From Pogostemon cablin (Eukaryota > Streptophyta > Magnoliopsida > Lamiales > Lamiaceae): DNA of 64,000 nucleotides. This document shows positions 23,438-33,195 of the stretch, piece after piece. Made by a program: the position numbers and the translations under genes. The notes beneath the pieces are model-generated. The model worked only from the letters and a program-made list of their open reading frames with translations. It was not told the origin of the DNA and did no database searches. The stretch covers positions 4,578,314 through 4,642,313 of the forward strand of contig CM043005.1 of assembly GCA_023678885.1 (NCBI GenBank), given 5' to 3'. The stretch's first letter is position 1. Every line of letters starts with the position of its first letter.

Positions 23438-24633
23438 TGTTGGCAATTGGATCGTGCGGTTCAACGTGATCCGTTAGGATAAACAGGCAAACAAATCAGC
23501 GGAAGCAAAATAATGTTTACCGTACTTCTGGGTTGATGTAGAGGATGAACAACAGAGAACCACCTCTCAATTTTCTGCTGTATGTCCCAAGTCGAATCCT
23601 GCTGTTTTGTGGGCAACAATCCGCAGGATTCTCTCAATCTGCTCCTGTTCTTTCTAACTGCCAAATGAGGCACTGACTTAGGGTTAACAGGAGCTGAGAT
23701 GACTTATATAGTTGGGCTACAGCAGGGACCAGGAGGAGAAATTGGGCTGGGCCTCAATTGAATTTAAGTAACCAAGCTTAGCCCAAAGCTTTTAATTAAA
23801 TCCAATAATAATAATATAGTCCACTAAAATATTATTACTGCACTACCCGTCCAATCCCAAAATTATGTTCTGGGCTCCTTCTTATTATAAACCCGATGGT
23901 CTCCCCATGTTTAAGATATACAATGCCCATTAATTAATTAAGTTACTGACAACTCAAATTAATTAATATCTCATCCGAGAGTAGTACCACTCAACCTTTT
24001 TATCATGCCGGAAATTAATCCACTTGCAAGATTTACATGATAAACCTTATGAGCTCCTCAAGGGGACATCATCAACCTATGTCGGACATGGATTCCTTCT
24101 ACAATCAACAACACACCATAGATACAGCTCTATTTCCCAACTCACCGAGTTTGTTGATTTAATACATATAAATCTCACCCATTGATGAATCAAAGAAATA
24201 CATACTGCCCTACGTGTCGAGGTTATTGTATAGGGATTAAGAGCACGAACTTCCATAATAACAGAGATCAAGTTCTTCTATAAGTCAGTATAAGTCGAAC
24301 GATCTCAGGCGATCCTACTCAATACACACGAGTGCACTAATGTGATTCTATAGCCAAGACAAGCTAATACCGAACCACACTACAACCATACCGATAGAGA
24401 GTCCCCGTCTATCTCGGTTGTGAGCATCTGTTTATACTTTATAAGAAAATCGATAATATGATCTTCCACGTGTTGTCGCACAACATATTATCTACAGTAT
24501 AAAGTAAATGGGCTATTGCATCATGCATATAAAATAAATTATAAGATGCAATCATTTGATCAATGATTCTCATTTCAAATATTGTTATAACATTGTTCAT
24601 ACTAAAGCTAGGCTTTTAGTATACAATCCAACA
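23438..24633 (-). repeat. 5' LTR of copia B
   Basis: 1,196 bp, plus-strand TGTTGGCAATTGG...ATACAATCCAACA, paired with 16479-17677. Confidence 0.9.
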
Positions 24634-24919
24634 ATCTCCCACTTATACTAAAAGACTATGCTGTCATGTCTTCTGCCATACATCTGATTCCTCCTCCCAC
24701 TACACGACCATTAAAAGCTCTCGCCTTAAGGTCCTTGTAAATGGATTTACTAGGTCATCATCCGATGCAATCTAGGCGACAACAACCTTCCCCTCATCAT
24801 ACGATTTCTCGTAACAGGTGGTACTCGCGCTCCATGTGTTTAATTGCCTTATGGACTTGTGATTTCTTCAAGTTTGCAACTGCACCAGTATCATCAATGT
24901 AAATTGTGATTACCTTGGG
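24634..24919 (-). repeat. Extra RNase H tail upstream of the copia B 5' LTR
   Basis: 286 bp nearly identical to 17678-17963 (polypurine tract and RNase H end), ending abruptly at taccttggg where Tat antisense ORF 1 resumes. It repeats the 'RNase H tail + LTR' unit seen in copia A. Confidence 0.85.
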
Positions 24920-25004
24920 TGCTTCCAAAGATACAATGCTGAGAAGTGGGAATTTACATTCTACAGTGGTGGTCGTTTCCGAAACCTTCCTAGCTAATCA
25001 ATGA
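24920..25004 (+). pseudogene. C-terminal end of Tat antisense ORF 1, right of copia B
   Basis: Immediately after the copia B fragment ends (24919), two frames stay open for 25-27 codons. One ends at TAA 24995-24997 (...KWEFTFYSGGRFRNLPS), the other at TGA 25002-25004. Either could be the C-terminus of ORF 1 rejoined after removing copia B; the exact junction is blurred by a few shared G bases. A T-rich 3'-UTR-like stretch follows. Confidence 0.45.
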
Positions 25005-25589
25005 AGCATCATCGAGCCCTTAGTGTCGAATATGGTGTATTTTTCTTGTTGAGGGTTTATTCTGTATCTTTCTTGCCTTCCTTTTATTTATCGGTTGATA
25101 GGGCCTTGTATTATTTCCACTTTGTTGTAATTCATTCATAAATGAAGTACCTTCTCTTTCCTGTCAGTGGATCTTGCAAGGGTGTTTTGGTAACTTGCCT
25201 CTGATTTCAAACATAACCATCATTTTTTTTGTCGTGGGTTGTCACATCTTTGGTCAAGTATCGCGTGGATTAATCTGGGCCCTCTCTTTTTCTTGGGAGT
25301 TGTAAGGTCTCTTCGTCCCCGCCGTTGGATCTTAGTCGTTTTTGTTCCATAATTTCCAATGATGATACCTGTTGCGCCTCACCTTGTCAGGCGGTTTCCA
25401 TTTTGGTTTTTAGAAATTCAAATCTTCAGCATTCTCTTCCTATATTCTCGTAATTTCTCTAACCCAATTCCCTTGATATCTTTGCGACTTCTCTAGATTT
25501 TGCTATCTTTGTGCATTATGAGAATCCCACTTTCTTTCGTCTGTCTTTTCGCCAAACCCTAACTCTCAAATCCTTTATTCGAGTGAACA
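25005..25589 (+). other. Spacer between the two antisense ORFs
   Basis: T-rich 3'-UTR-like sequence (to about 25160), then GC-moderate DNA leading to the ORF 2 ATG. The 80 bases before that ATG include aaaccctaactctcaaatcc, typical of plant 5' UTRs. No coding stretch. Confidence 0.4.
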
Positions 25590-27004
25590 ATGTCTGGTCA
25601 AAGTACTCCCTCTCCGCATGATATTGAAGAAGTAAACACTTTCGGTGACTTGCCGGCGTGGCGCGCGGGGCCTGACATTCGTAGCTCTAATCTCCTCCGT
25701 AGGGTGCCTCACCCTAATTTGAGGGATTTGTCTACGTCTTTCTCCTTTGGCGGGAACCAGGCTTCTGTCCCTTCTCCCGACAGGTGGTCGGTCCCTGCTG
25801 TGCCGGCTGTGGGTGTTGGTGGTGCCGCGATATTCTTCGATGCCGATTTGGGGGCCATATTTCCTCTTAATGTGAGGGACTATCTTTCTGGTCATCGAGA
25901 TATCGATGACTTGGGAGTAGCCTTTCGAGGAATGGCCTAACGTCTTAACTGGGTGCCGGCTTCCAGGTTATCTTCAAAACGATTAGAGGAGCTCCACCGG
26001 TGATATGGTAACTCCAACATCATCTTTGAGCTCCCCTTAGATGGAGTTCCCATTTCCGAGCCTCCTCCATGCCGTACTGCATTCTATTACTCTCTCTTTC
26101 TCACCGGTTTGCGTCTTTCCCTTTCCCTTGTTATTGGCATACTATTGCAGAGGTGAGATATGGTTATAAGCCAGCTGTTGCCCTCCTCTTGGTTGCGTCC
26201 AATCTCCACTCTGTCGCTGTGCTGGGTCACACTATCCAAGATCCATTTAAGTTAGAGTTTCTCTTTTTTTACGCTGCGTCCGGCCGTTCTAGTAGTTTTT
26301 ACCACATGCTGCCCCACCACAACCATCATTTTATGGGGGCTTCTGATGTCATTGGTCGGAGCTAGGAGCAAGCTTGGTTTTGGTTAGGTGGCAACTACCG
26401 TACTCGTGTCAATGGTGCCTCTGTGACTTTTTCTGTTCGATTCCTACCGTTGGAAAAGTGTATGATCCTTTCTTGTCTCCTGAGTTTTAATTTATACATT
26501 TTTCGTAGTCTCTGATGTCACTTATGCGCAGGTCCTCCATGTCGTCCCCTCGGTCGGCTGAGCGATGGCTTTTGCCATATTTATGAGATCTTATCCCGTG
26601 GGAAGAATACCTATCAGGTCTCTCCACTGCCTTTTGAGCCTACCTTAGTTTCGGCTGGGTTGTCCATTTCTGGCCACGGCGCGACCACTGGTGCTTCTCT
26701 TTTCTTGGTCTGTTCTGCCCTCCTTATTTCATGACTAACCTTTCTTTTTTGTTTAATAGATGAGCTCCAGAATGCTCTTTCCCCCTTGGGATCGACTGGT
26801 TCCATGGCTGATTTGTCATTAACCCCGTGTAAGTATGTTTACCAGTTTTCAGATGATGAAGACGATCCCGATTATCCTGCACGTCCTCCATCTCTCGACG
26901 AAGATAAAGAAATGGATGAGTTGTCTGTTGGGTCCGAGGACATGAAACTTGGTGAAGACTTATTGGTTACACAGTATACCGAGCATATGGTTCTGCCTCC
27001 TTTG
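25590..27004 (+). pseudogene. Tat antisense ORF 2, first part: Transposase_28-like domain (broken)
   Basis: ATG at 25590 opens a 116-codon stretch (MSGQSTPSPHDIEEV..., SSNLLRRVPHP). After a stop, sequence at about 26010-26160 reads FELPLDGVPISEPP then AFYYSLFLTGLRLSLS, the characteristic core of plant gypsy-type transposon (PF04195-like) proteins; a frameshift follows. Intron-like joints are visible: acceptor cttatgcgcag at about 26531, and an acceptor ttttttgtttaatag at about 26760 that leads into the acidic stretch YQFSDDEDDPDYPARPP at about 26835. Reading continues to 27004, where the Athila element interrupts it; the same frame resumes at 41059 once one target-site copy is discounted. Confidence 0.6.
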
Positions 27005-27990
27005 TGATAGGGGTTTTCTCAACACACAAATTAATCCTCAAGTATAAGGATATCAATTGTAGTCGCGAAGATGACCAAGTTACAATATCGAACCCACGGG
27101 ATGGATAAATATCAATTTTGTGATCTTCTAGTATATTTTAGACTATGTTGGTAATTGTGAAGGTTTAATGGATAGTAACTTCTAATCTAATTAACAAAAG
27201 AAATATCAAAAGTAGAGAGAAGTGAGTTGTGATCAATAAGAATGATAGGTAGTTCTTTGGGTCATCCAGTTTCACTAGCAATTCGTATTTTCGTATGATG
27301 GTGTCCGACTCTGCCCTGTGGTTTGTGGACGCATCACTAGACCATGCAAGTTTACTCTATAGACACAAGTAAATATGCGCTTGACACGTGTGAATACATC
27401 GGAGCAAGAGATATGCTTCACCCCCCTTTCTAGGTACTATCATAATCAATTATCATCTACGTCTAGAATCTAACCCGATTTGATCTCCCTTTTTAGGTAC
27501 TATAAAGTTATACTCTTCATCCTATTCATCAACTTGAATTCAATTCAATTCATGAATATTCATATAAGACAGTTCTAATAATACTTCGGAATCCCTTCAC
27601 TTAGAATTATAACAATAAACCCTGCTCAGTAGTGAACGCACTCAATCAATAACCATGTCATGTATTCAAACTCTACACAACGATCATTGATGCACAAAAC
27701 GACTATGAGTATGGATTAAATATGCAATCTTATATAAAACAAACCACAGGTAGTGTTGTACGGAGTTTTACACACGAAACACGAATTACATCATGAAACT
27801 TTCATAACCCTAGAACTACCAAGGTGGTTCTAGCCCATGATTGATCTAGGAACAATCATGGTTAGATTAATCATTCTTACTTGAACCTTCAGCGAACCTC
27901 TGTCACAGCCCTCCGAATGGATCACCACCTCTACTCTTGTCTCACCTACGATTGAAGATCAAAAGCTCTTTTTATTCTCTGTATGAGCCT

Positions 27991-27999
27991 CCTTTTATA
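27991..27999 (-). promoter_or_regulatory. TATA box of the Athila 3' LTR
   Basis: Minus-strand TATAAAAGG, about 100 bp downstream of the palindromic motif cluster. The identical box in the 5' LTR is at 40382-40374. Confidence 0.7.
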
Positions 28000-28096
28000 C
28001 TTGTAATCACGTCTCTAGGGCTTGGAATGGGCTTTCTAAGTGATCTCACGCGTTTCGGCCTCGAAAATCCGGATAAGGTAAGTTCTCGCACACAGG

Positions 28097-28460
28097 TTCG
28101 ACCACGTCAAGCAGGTCGAACCCCGAGCCACAGGTCGAACCCCAGGTCGAACCCCACTACTGGAAGAATTCTGCACAGGTTCGACCTTCTGGACAGGTCG
28201 AACCACTTAGGTCTTGGTCGAACCCCAGGTCGAACCTCAGCACTGGACAACTCTTGCTCCCGATTCGACCAACGGGCAAGTCGAACCCTAACATCGTGGT
28301 CGAATCCTCCTTCTTGCAAACTGGTTCGACCATGGTTCGACCTGATGGCCAGGTCGAACCAACTGAGTCATGGTCGAACCCTTCTCTGTATTGTCCAGCA
28401 ACGTTGGTTCGACCTGCTGGAGAGGTCGAACCCTCCTTCAGCCAGGTCGAACCCACCTAC
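28097..28460. repeat. F/R dyad cluster in the 3' LTR (U3)
   Basis: Fifteen exact and three one-off copies of GGTTCGACC (F) or its complement GGTCGAACC (R) in about 365 bp, grouped in roughly five units each starting with F and ending with R. Confidence 0.9.
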
Positions 28461-28670
28461 TTCTTGGGCGGTTCGCGTGGCTTCGACTCCGTCTCTTCGA
28501 TTCTTGGCTCTTTCACTCCATTTTTGCTAAGAAAACACTCAAATAGCTCCACTAACACCTGATTCATGCTATTTCACAATATATATAGGTTTTCCACCCA
28601 TTTCCACATCAAAACTCTCCAAAACTAGCACAAAACATAGCGCCAAACTTGTGAATTTACACACTCATCA

Positions 28671-28690
28671 AACCCCCAAACTTACATGTT
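28671..28690 (-). other. 3' polypurine tract of the Athila element
   Basis: Minus-strand GTAAGTTTGGGGGTT directly before the 3' LTR start TGATGAGTG. Confidence 0.85.
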
Positions 28691-29998
28691 GCTCGTCCCG
28701 AGGCAACCAATTTAAACCACAGGAGTCGTGTATAATTCAACAAGATCAAGTACAACACATATTACACATGCCACTTCATTGAATCAAACAAGAATTACTT
28801 GCATCAAATATGTCACTCATGTAAAATCAATCTAATCACACACCATTCGGAGCACTAAGTAATCTCACTGACAAGATAAGTCTTTACACTCATTCACTCG
28901 TGCGTGAGGCACTATAGGCTAGTATAAACACTCATATCAATTCATATTCACGCGTAACCATAAGCTTGGCAAAGGTCTCAGAAATCAACTTACATTAGAT
29001 TAACACTAGGATCACAAATGACTTGTTTCTAGGTTGTAATGTCGGCTCTTTGGAAAGGGTAGGAAAATTTGGTCATAGTAACTTAATACACTAGTAGAGA
29101 GTTACCTTGGAGGTTCTTGATTTCTCATTCGGCTTCATATTCTCCTCCAATTCTTCTCTTGCACTTGCAATTATCAATTTTCCTTCTCTTCCTTGCATCA
29201 ACATCATTCTTCTTTTAATTGCTCGGGTACCAGTTATAGGCACTACCCTTCTCGAACATCGTTCGGTTGTTTCTTAGAAACTTCAAGCTCCATGTATAAG
29301 CAATTCGGGGTACCAATTTCAGGCACTATCCCTAACAAGATTTAACCATGCATATTTCTTACCGAACCTCATTCCATCTTCCCTTTGTTTCTTCCACACT
29401 CATTCACCTTATTCTCTCTACCAATGGATAGGGTATTTTCAAAGCTCAAATAAGGTAATTAAAGCTCGTATATCTGGCTTGCCAAAGAAAAAGCTTTTAA
29501 AAGGCTCAAACAGGGCTACCAAAGATTTATAAGATCATTAGGAAAGGTGAAATTTGGCTAAGTGACTCAATTAATCAAAAATGGCCTAAGATCATATCCT
29601 AATATTTCATCAATTGTAAGTTTCACACAAGACTCCAAGCCAAGTTCTAGAATACGTTCATACGAATGATTCTCTCAAGAATAAACTATCATGATTAATC
29701 ATGATGAAGGCTCAAATCCTCACATAGGTAATCAATTCCTAATACTCCTCATAGCACATAATCAAAATCAATTCCTCATGAATTCCATATACTTAACAAA
29801 TTACTCATGGTCTTTCCAAATGAAAATAAACACGTAAACATATGAATGAACATAATCAACACCCATATACAGAGCAACGATACAAGATCGACTATATCAA
29901 GTACATTCCACTCACACATGAATCACACCCCAATCTGTAAAAATAAAAAGAAAAATGGGAGATAAGATGAATCGGAGAAACCAAAAGAAAACCTGAAA
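28691..29998 (-). other. Athila 3' untranslated region
   Basis: About 1.3 kb, AT-rich, no coding stretch. A phrase of the type ggtacca.ttataggcactac appears twice (about 29226 and 29308), a weak internal repeat. Confidence 0.5.
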
Positions 29999-31567
29999 CT
30001 ACTCCTTAGGAGCATCATCATCCTCATCATCATCGTCATCCTCATCCATTCTATTTTCCACAGCTCGGCATAGACTGGTAATATGTTTGTCCATCATATC
30101 CACTCGACTACTCACTCTACCAACACGCTCATCCAAGGCAGAGTACCTTTCGTTCAGCGTGGCGTAGTTGGCGTTAGCGAGCGCGAGTTGCCTGTTCGTC
30201 TCTTGCTGTGCAGCTACCACCGCGATCAGCTGCTCATGAATCAAGCGAAGCTGCTCCCGAGTACCTGGAACTGCTCGCCGCTGCTGCGGTTCTGGAGCAT
30301 GCTGAGGCGCATCATGCTGCTCTCCTTCCGGAATCTCCATCTCCGGCTGCTCTTCTACCTGATCCTCCTCTTCAGACTGCTGTGGCTGAGGTGGACGGAA
30401 CTCTCCTCGATCAACAATCTACTGTAACTCAGCCATCCTTCCCTCAGCACACATCTGTGCTACCGCTCTCCAATCACCACCCGACTTCGCTGCCACGGAT
30501 AAAGCGGTGTGTCCTAGAGAATTCATTAGTCTATTCCTTGCTTCCCGAATAGTTGTCAAGTTGCTCACGTCGAAGGGGAACATAAATTCAAAAGGCTTGA
30601 CACCTCTCGTGAAAAACCAATCTCCATTTCTAAAATGGGCAAACCCTCCCTTCGCGCACGTGCTCATAATCAAATCGGGTTCTCCTTCTACTGGTGTAAT
30701 GCCGGTGAGGTCCAAGTTGTAATGCTCAGCCAAAATCGTCAATAACCCTCCAATATTCACCTTTTGAAAACCAATGGTCTTGAATCGATTCAGCTGCGCA
30801 ATAAAATAGGCTCCAACGTTGAACTTCACTCCGTGCAACATACACCACAAGGCATATAACTCTCCTCTAGACATAACACTGCCCTCCGAGCGGGCGAACA
30901 ACGTGTTGCTCAGGATGCGGTCCATGTACCTCAAGACAGGGTTCTTTATTGCGGAAGCACGAGCCTGTCTAGTCTTGTAATCACGAATCTCCCCCGTGAT
31001 CTCCCTCCAAAATCGCTTTACACCGAATGCAGCACTTTCTAAACGAGGGATCTCCAAAGGTGTCTCAAACAGCTCGTTGAAATCCTCAGACGTCCATCTC
31101 CTACTCACTCCACCAAGCTGAAACGTACACTGATAGGGATATCCAAGCGGGTCCTTCTCCATCTCAAACGAACAAACCACTTCCGCTGTAACATGGAAGT
31201 ACGTCGGCCTCTTCAACTCCATGAATCTTCGGATCCCTACTTGATCAAACATCCAAAATATATCATCCCCTATTCTCATTATCCTCATCGCTTCATCATC
31301 TTGGTATCGAGTGCGAGCTATCTTGTCTGAAACTTCTTCCCACTTCTCTTTAATCTCATCCCAACCTTGCATCCTAATCTTGAAGTTATCAGGTAAACGG
31401 TCTTGTAGCCTCAGTTTTCTTGTCACTTTGTCCAAGTTTGAAGGCCTGTCATGCCTCTTCTTTGATCTCTCCTCCTCTGCTTTTCCTTTTCCTTTGCTTG
31501 ATACTTGTCCCTTTCCTAAAAACAAATACTTCAATCCAACCAACAAGACAAGAAAGCAAGTATTGTA
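29999..31567 (-). pseudogene. ATHILA ORF-1-like gene in the env position (one nonsense codon, no ATG)
   Basis: Open from about 31567 to 30419 and, after a TAG at 30421-30419, in the same register to 29999 (about 520 codons). The N-terminal region is basic (KGKGKAEEERSKKRHDRP). The body, with segments such as EVVCSFEMEKDPLGYPYQC, RWTSEDFNELF and GGLLTILAEHYNLDL, matches the plant ATHILA ORF-1 family (PF03078-like). The C-terminal part has coiled-coil character (RLIHEQLIAVVAAQQETN, YSALDERVGRVSSRVD) and an acidic end (EDDDDDEDDD). No signal peptide or membrane segment is obvious, so calling it an envelope protein rests on position only. No ATG opens the frame, which suggests spliced translation. 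Confidence 0.75.
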
Positions 31568-32032
31568 CTAGCACATCACATACTCTACTTCAAGACTTCA
31601 AGCATCAATGCATATTCATACAAACTATCATCTCAACACCACTTGCTTATTCAACATTTTCAAAACATCTTCAATTATACCTTCTTTAATCATCAAAACA
31701 TAACCAACAAGCATGCATTAAGCAATTCAAGCAATTCAATCAAAAATTCAACATGCTTTCCTCCATAAACTACTTCAATTTTATCAATTTCAACCAAATC
31801 AACATGCTCATTCTATGGTATATTCTATATCCTTGATTAATTCACATAAAAAATCCAAGTTCTATCAATAATCAATCAACCACAATCCACGAAACAAGAA
31901 TTCATATGAAACCAATCAAAATATCAACATTCACCATGAAATTCAACCATACTCAACATCAATTCTCTATTTCACATCAAATTGCTTACCTAAACCTTCA
32001 ATCCTAGAGTAATTGAGTCGGAAAAAACGTAC

Positions 32033-32047
32033 CTTGTGACTTGCCAT
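32033..32047 (-). other. Candidate short first exon with splice donor for the env-position gene
   Basis: ATG at 32047 followed by four codons (MASHK) and then AAG|GTACGT, an excellent plant splice donor (intron from 32032). Acceptors near the downstream frame include gctag, gattgaag and gtttttag between about 31568 and 31522; the first two preserve the reading frame. Not proven. Confidence 0.35.
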
Positions 32048-32284
32048 GGTGAAAAACCGATCGAAAACACAAAACACCCAAAAACGCGATTTCAGCCCTA
32101 ACTCGCGACGAAATCCGCCCAAATCCGCGACCAAATCGATAATTCAAGGTGTAATGTTGTGTAATCGGTGCGAAATCAAGTGTAATTGAAGAATTTGTGC
32201 AAGGGTGTAGAGGTTCGAAGAGGGTTCGAGGTTTGATGTTTCGAAAAAGTGATCGAACCCCTCTGAAAATTCGAACTTAAAATG

Positions 32285-32715
32285 CGTACCTGGCTTGGTT
32301 CGACCTCGGGTTCGACCACCTGTACTGGTCGAACCATGGATGGCGAGGTCGAACCTCTCTTCTGGACAAACAATCTTCTTGGTTCGACCAAGGGTTCGAC
32401 TTGCTAAACAGGTCGAACCTTTCTTGAATTGGTCGAACCCCTCTTCTGGAAAAACAGAGTGCTTCCGACTGACAGGTTCGACCTTAGGTTCGACCTCATG
32501 ATCAGGTCGAACTACTATAGCTTTGGTCGAACCTCCTCTCTGGACAACTTTCAATGTCGGGTTCGACCTTAGGTTCGACCTCATGGTCAGGTCGAACCAC
32601 TATGGCATTGGTCGAACCTCCTCTCTGGACAACTTTCAACGCCGGTTCGACTTCCTCTGCTTTTGTTCGACCTCTGGCTCAGGTCGAACCACTGCTAGAC
32701 TTGGTCGAACCTACC
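32285..32715. repeat. F/R dyad cluster in the pol-env spacer
   Basis: Five successive units in strict order F-F-R-R (F = GGTTCGACC, R = GGTCGAACC), about 83-95 bp apart, separated by the phrase cctctctggacaacttt or a variant. The two units at 32475-32640 are nearly identical to each other. Confidence 0.9.
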
Positions 32716-33195
32716 TCCTGATTTCCAAAACTGAGTGTTCTTCATTCACTACATACTTCAAGCTTCAACACAACCTCATTAGGTATAATCTAGAGCACAA
32801 CTTCAGAAATTGTTCCACATAATATCATTCATGAGTATCTCCATTTAAGAAAACACAACCAAAAACCACTGAACATTAGGCAAATTGTAAAAAATCATCT
32901 CATCAAAATCGATTAAAATTTCAACAAGGCCGCAAAAACCAATTCCCCTAACAAACAATACAAAGAAAAGATTATACTCTTAATGCTTCAATGAGGTAAT
33001 AACATCACACCCCCCCAAACTTAGTAAAAACGTAAGTCGAAACTAAGTTTGAAAAGAGATGTAAGTGCCGATTGGTAAGCATCTTAAATACAAAAATTTC
33101 TTACTCACACGAAAAAATAATAAAGCAATAAAACGGAAGGGCAAGCCCCCAACAGGCGCTCATGTTTAACGTCGTAGAGTCACGACGGTACCAAA
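32716..33195 (-). other. Pol-env spacer with an internal polypurine tract
   Basis: Non-coding. Minus-strand CTAAGTTTGGGGGGGTGTGATG at 33024-33003 closely copies the 3' polypurine tract plus LTR start (TAAGTTTGGGGGTTTGATGAG). Confidence 0.75.

Larger units (their letters stand above)
16479..24919 (-). mobile_element. Copia element B with an extra 5'-side RNase H tail
   Basis: Minus-strand Ty1/copia element. 5' LTR at 23438-24633, primer-binding site at 23420-23437, decayed gag-pol, polypurine tract at 17678-17690, 3' LTR at 16479-17677. Beyond the 5' LTR another 286 bp of internal 3' sequence (RNase H end plus polypurine tract) is attached at 24634-24919, so the insertion is host - RNase H tail - LTR - internal - LTR - host. 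No 5-bp target duplication is found at its two outer ends. LTR copies differ at roughly 28-30 positions by eye, about 2-2.5%. Confidence 0.85.
27005..28670 (-). repeat. 3' LTR of the Athila element
   Basis: 1,666 bp, plus-strand TGATAGGGGT...CACTCATCA. In transcription order U3 starts at 28670, contains a cluster of GGTTCGACC/GGTCGAACC motifs at 28460-28097, then a TATA box (minus TATAAAAGG at 27999-27991). Confidence 0.95.

Noticed and set aside
28097..28460. CRISPR-like array
   Set aside because: Repeats are 9-mers in both orientations with irregular spacing in a plant retrotransposon; no cas genes and wrong organism.
27937..28562. Plus- and minus-strand frames up to 197 codons in the Athila LTR (repeated at 40320-40945)
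   Set aside because: They are produced by the F/R motif repeats; peptides repeat the motif in several frames and lie in U3.
30083..30552. Plus-strand frames of about 114 codons opposite the env-position gene
   Set aside because: Shadows of the minus-strand coding sequence.
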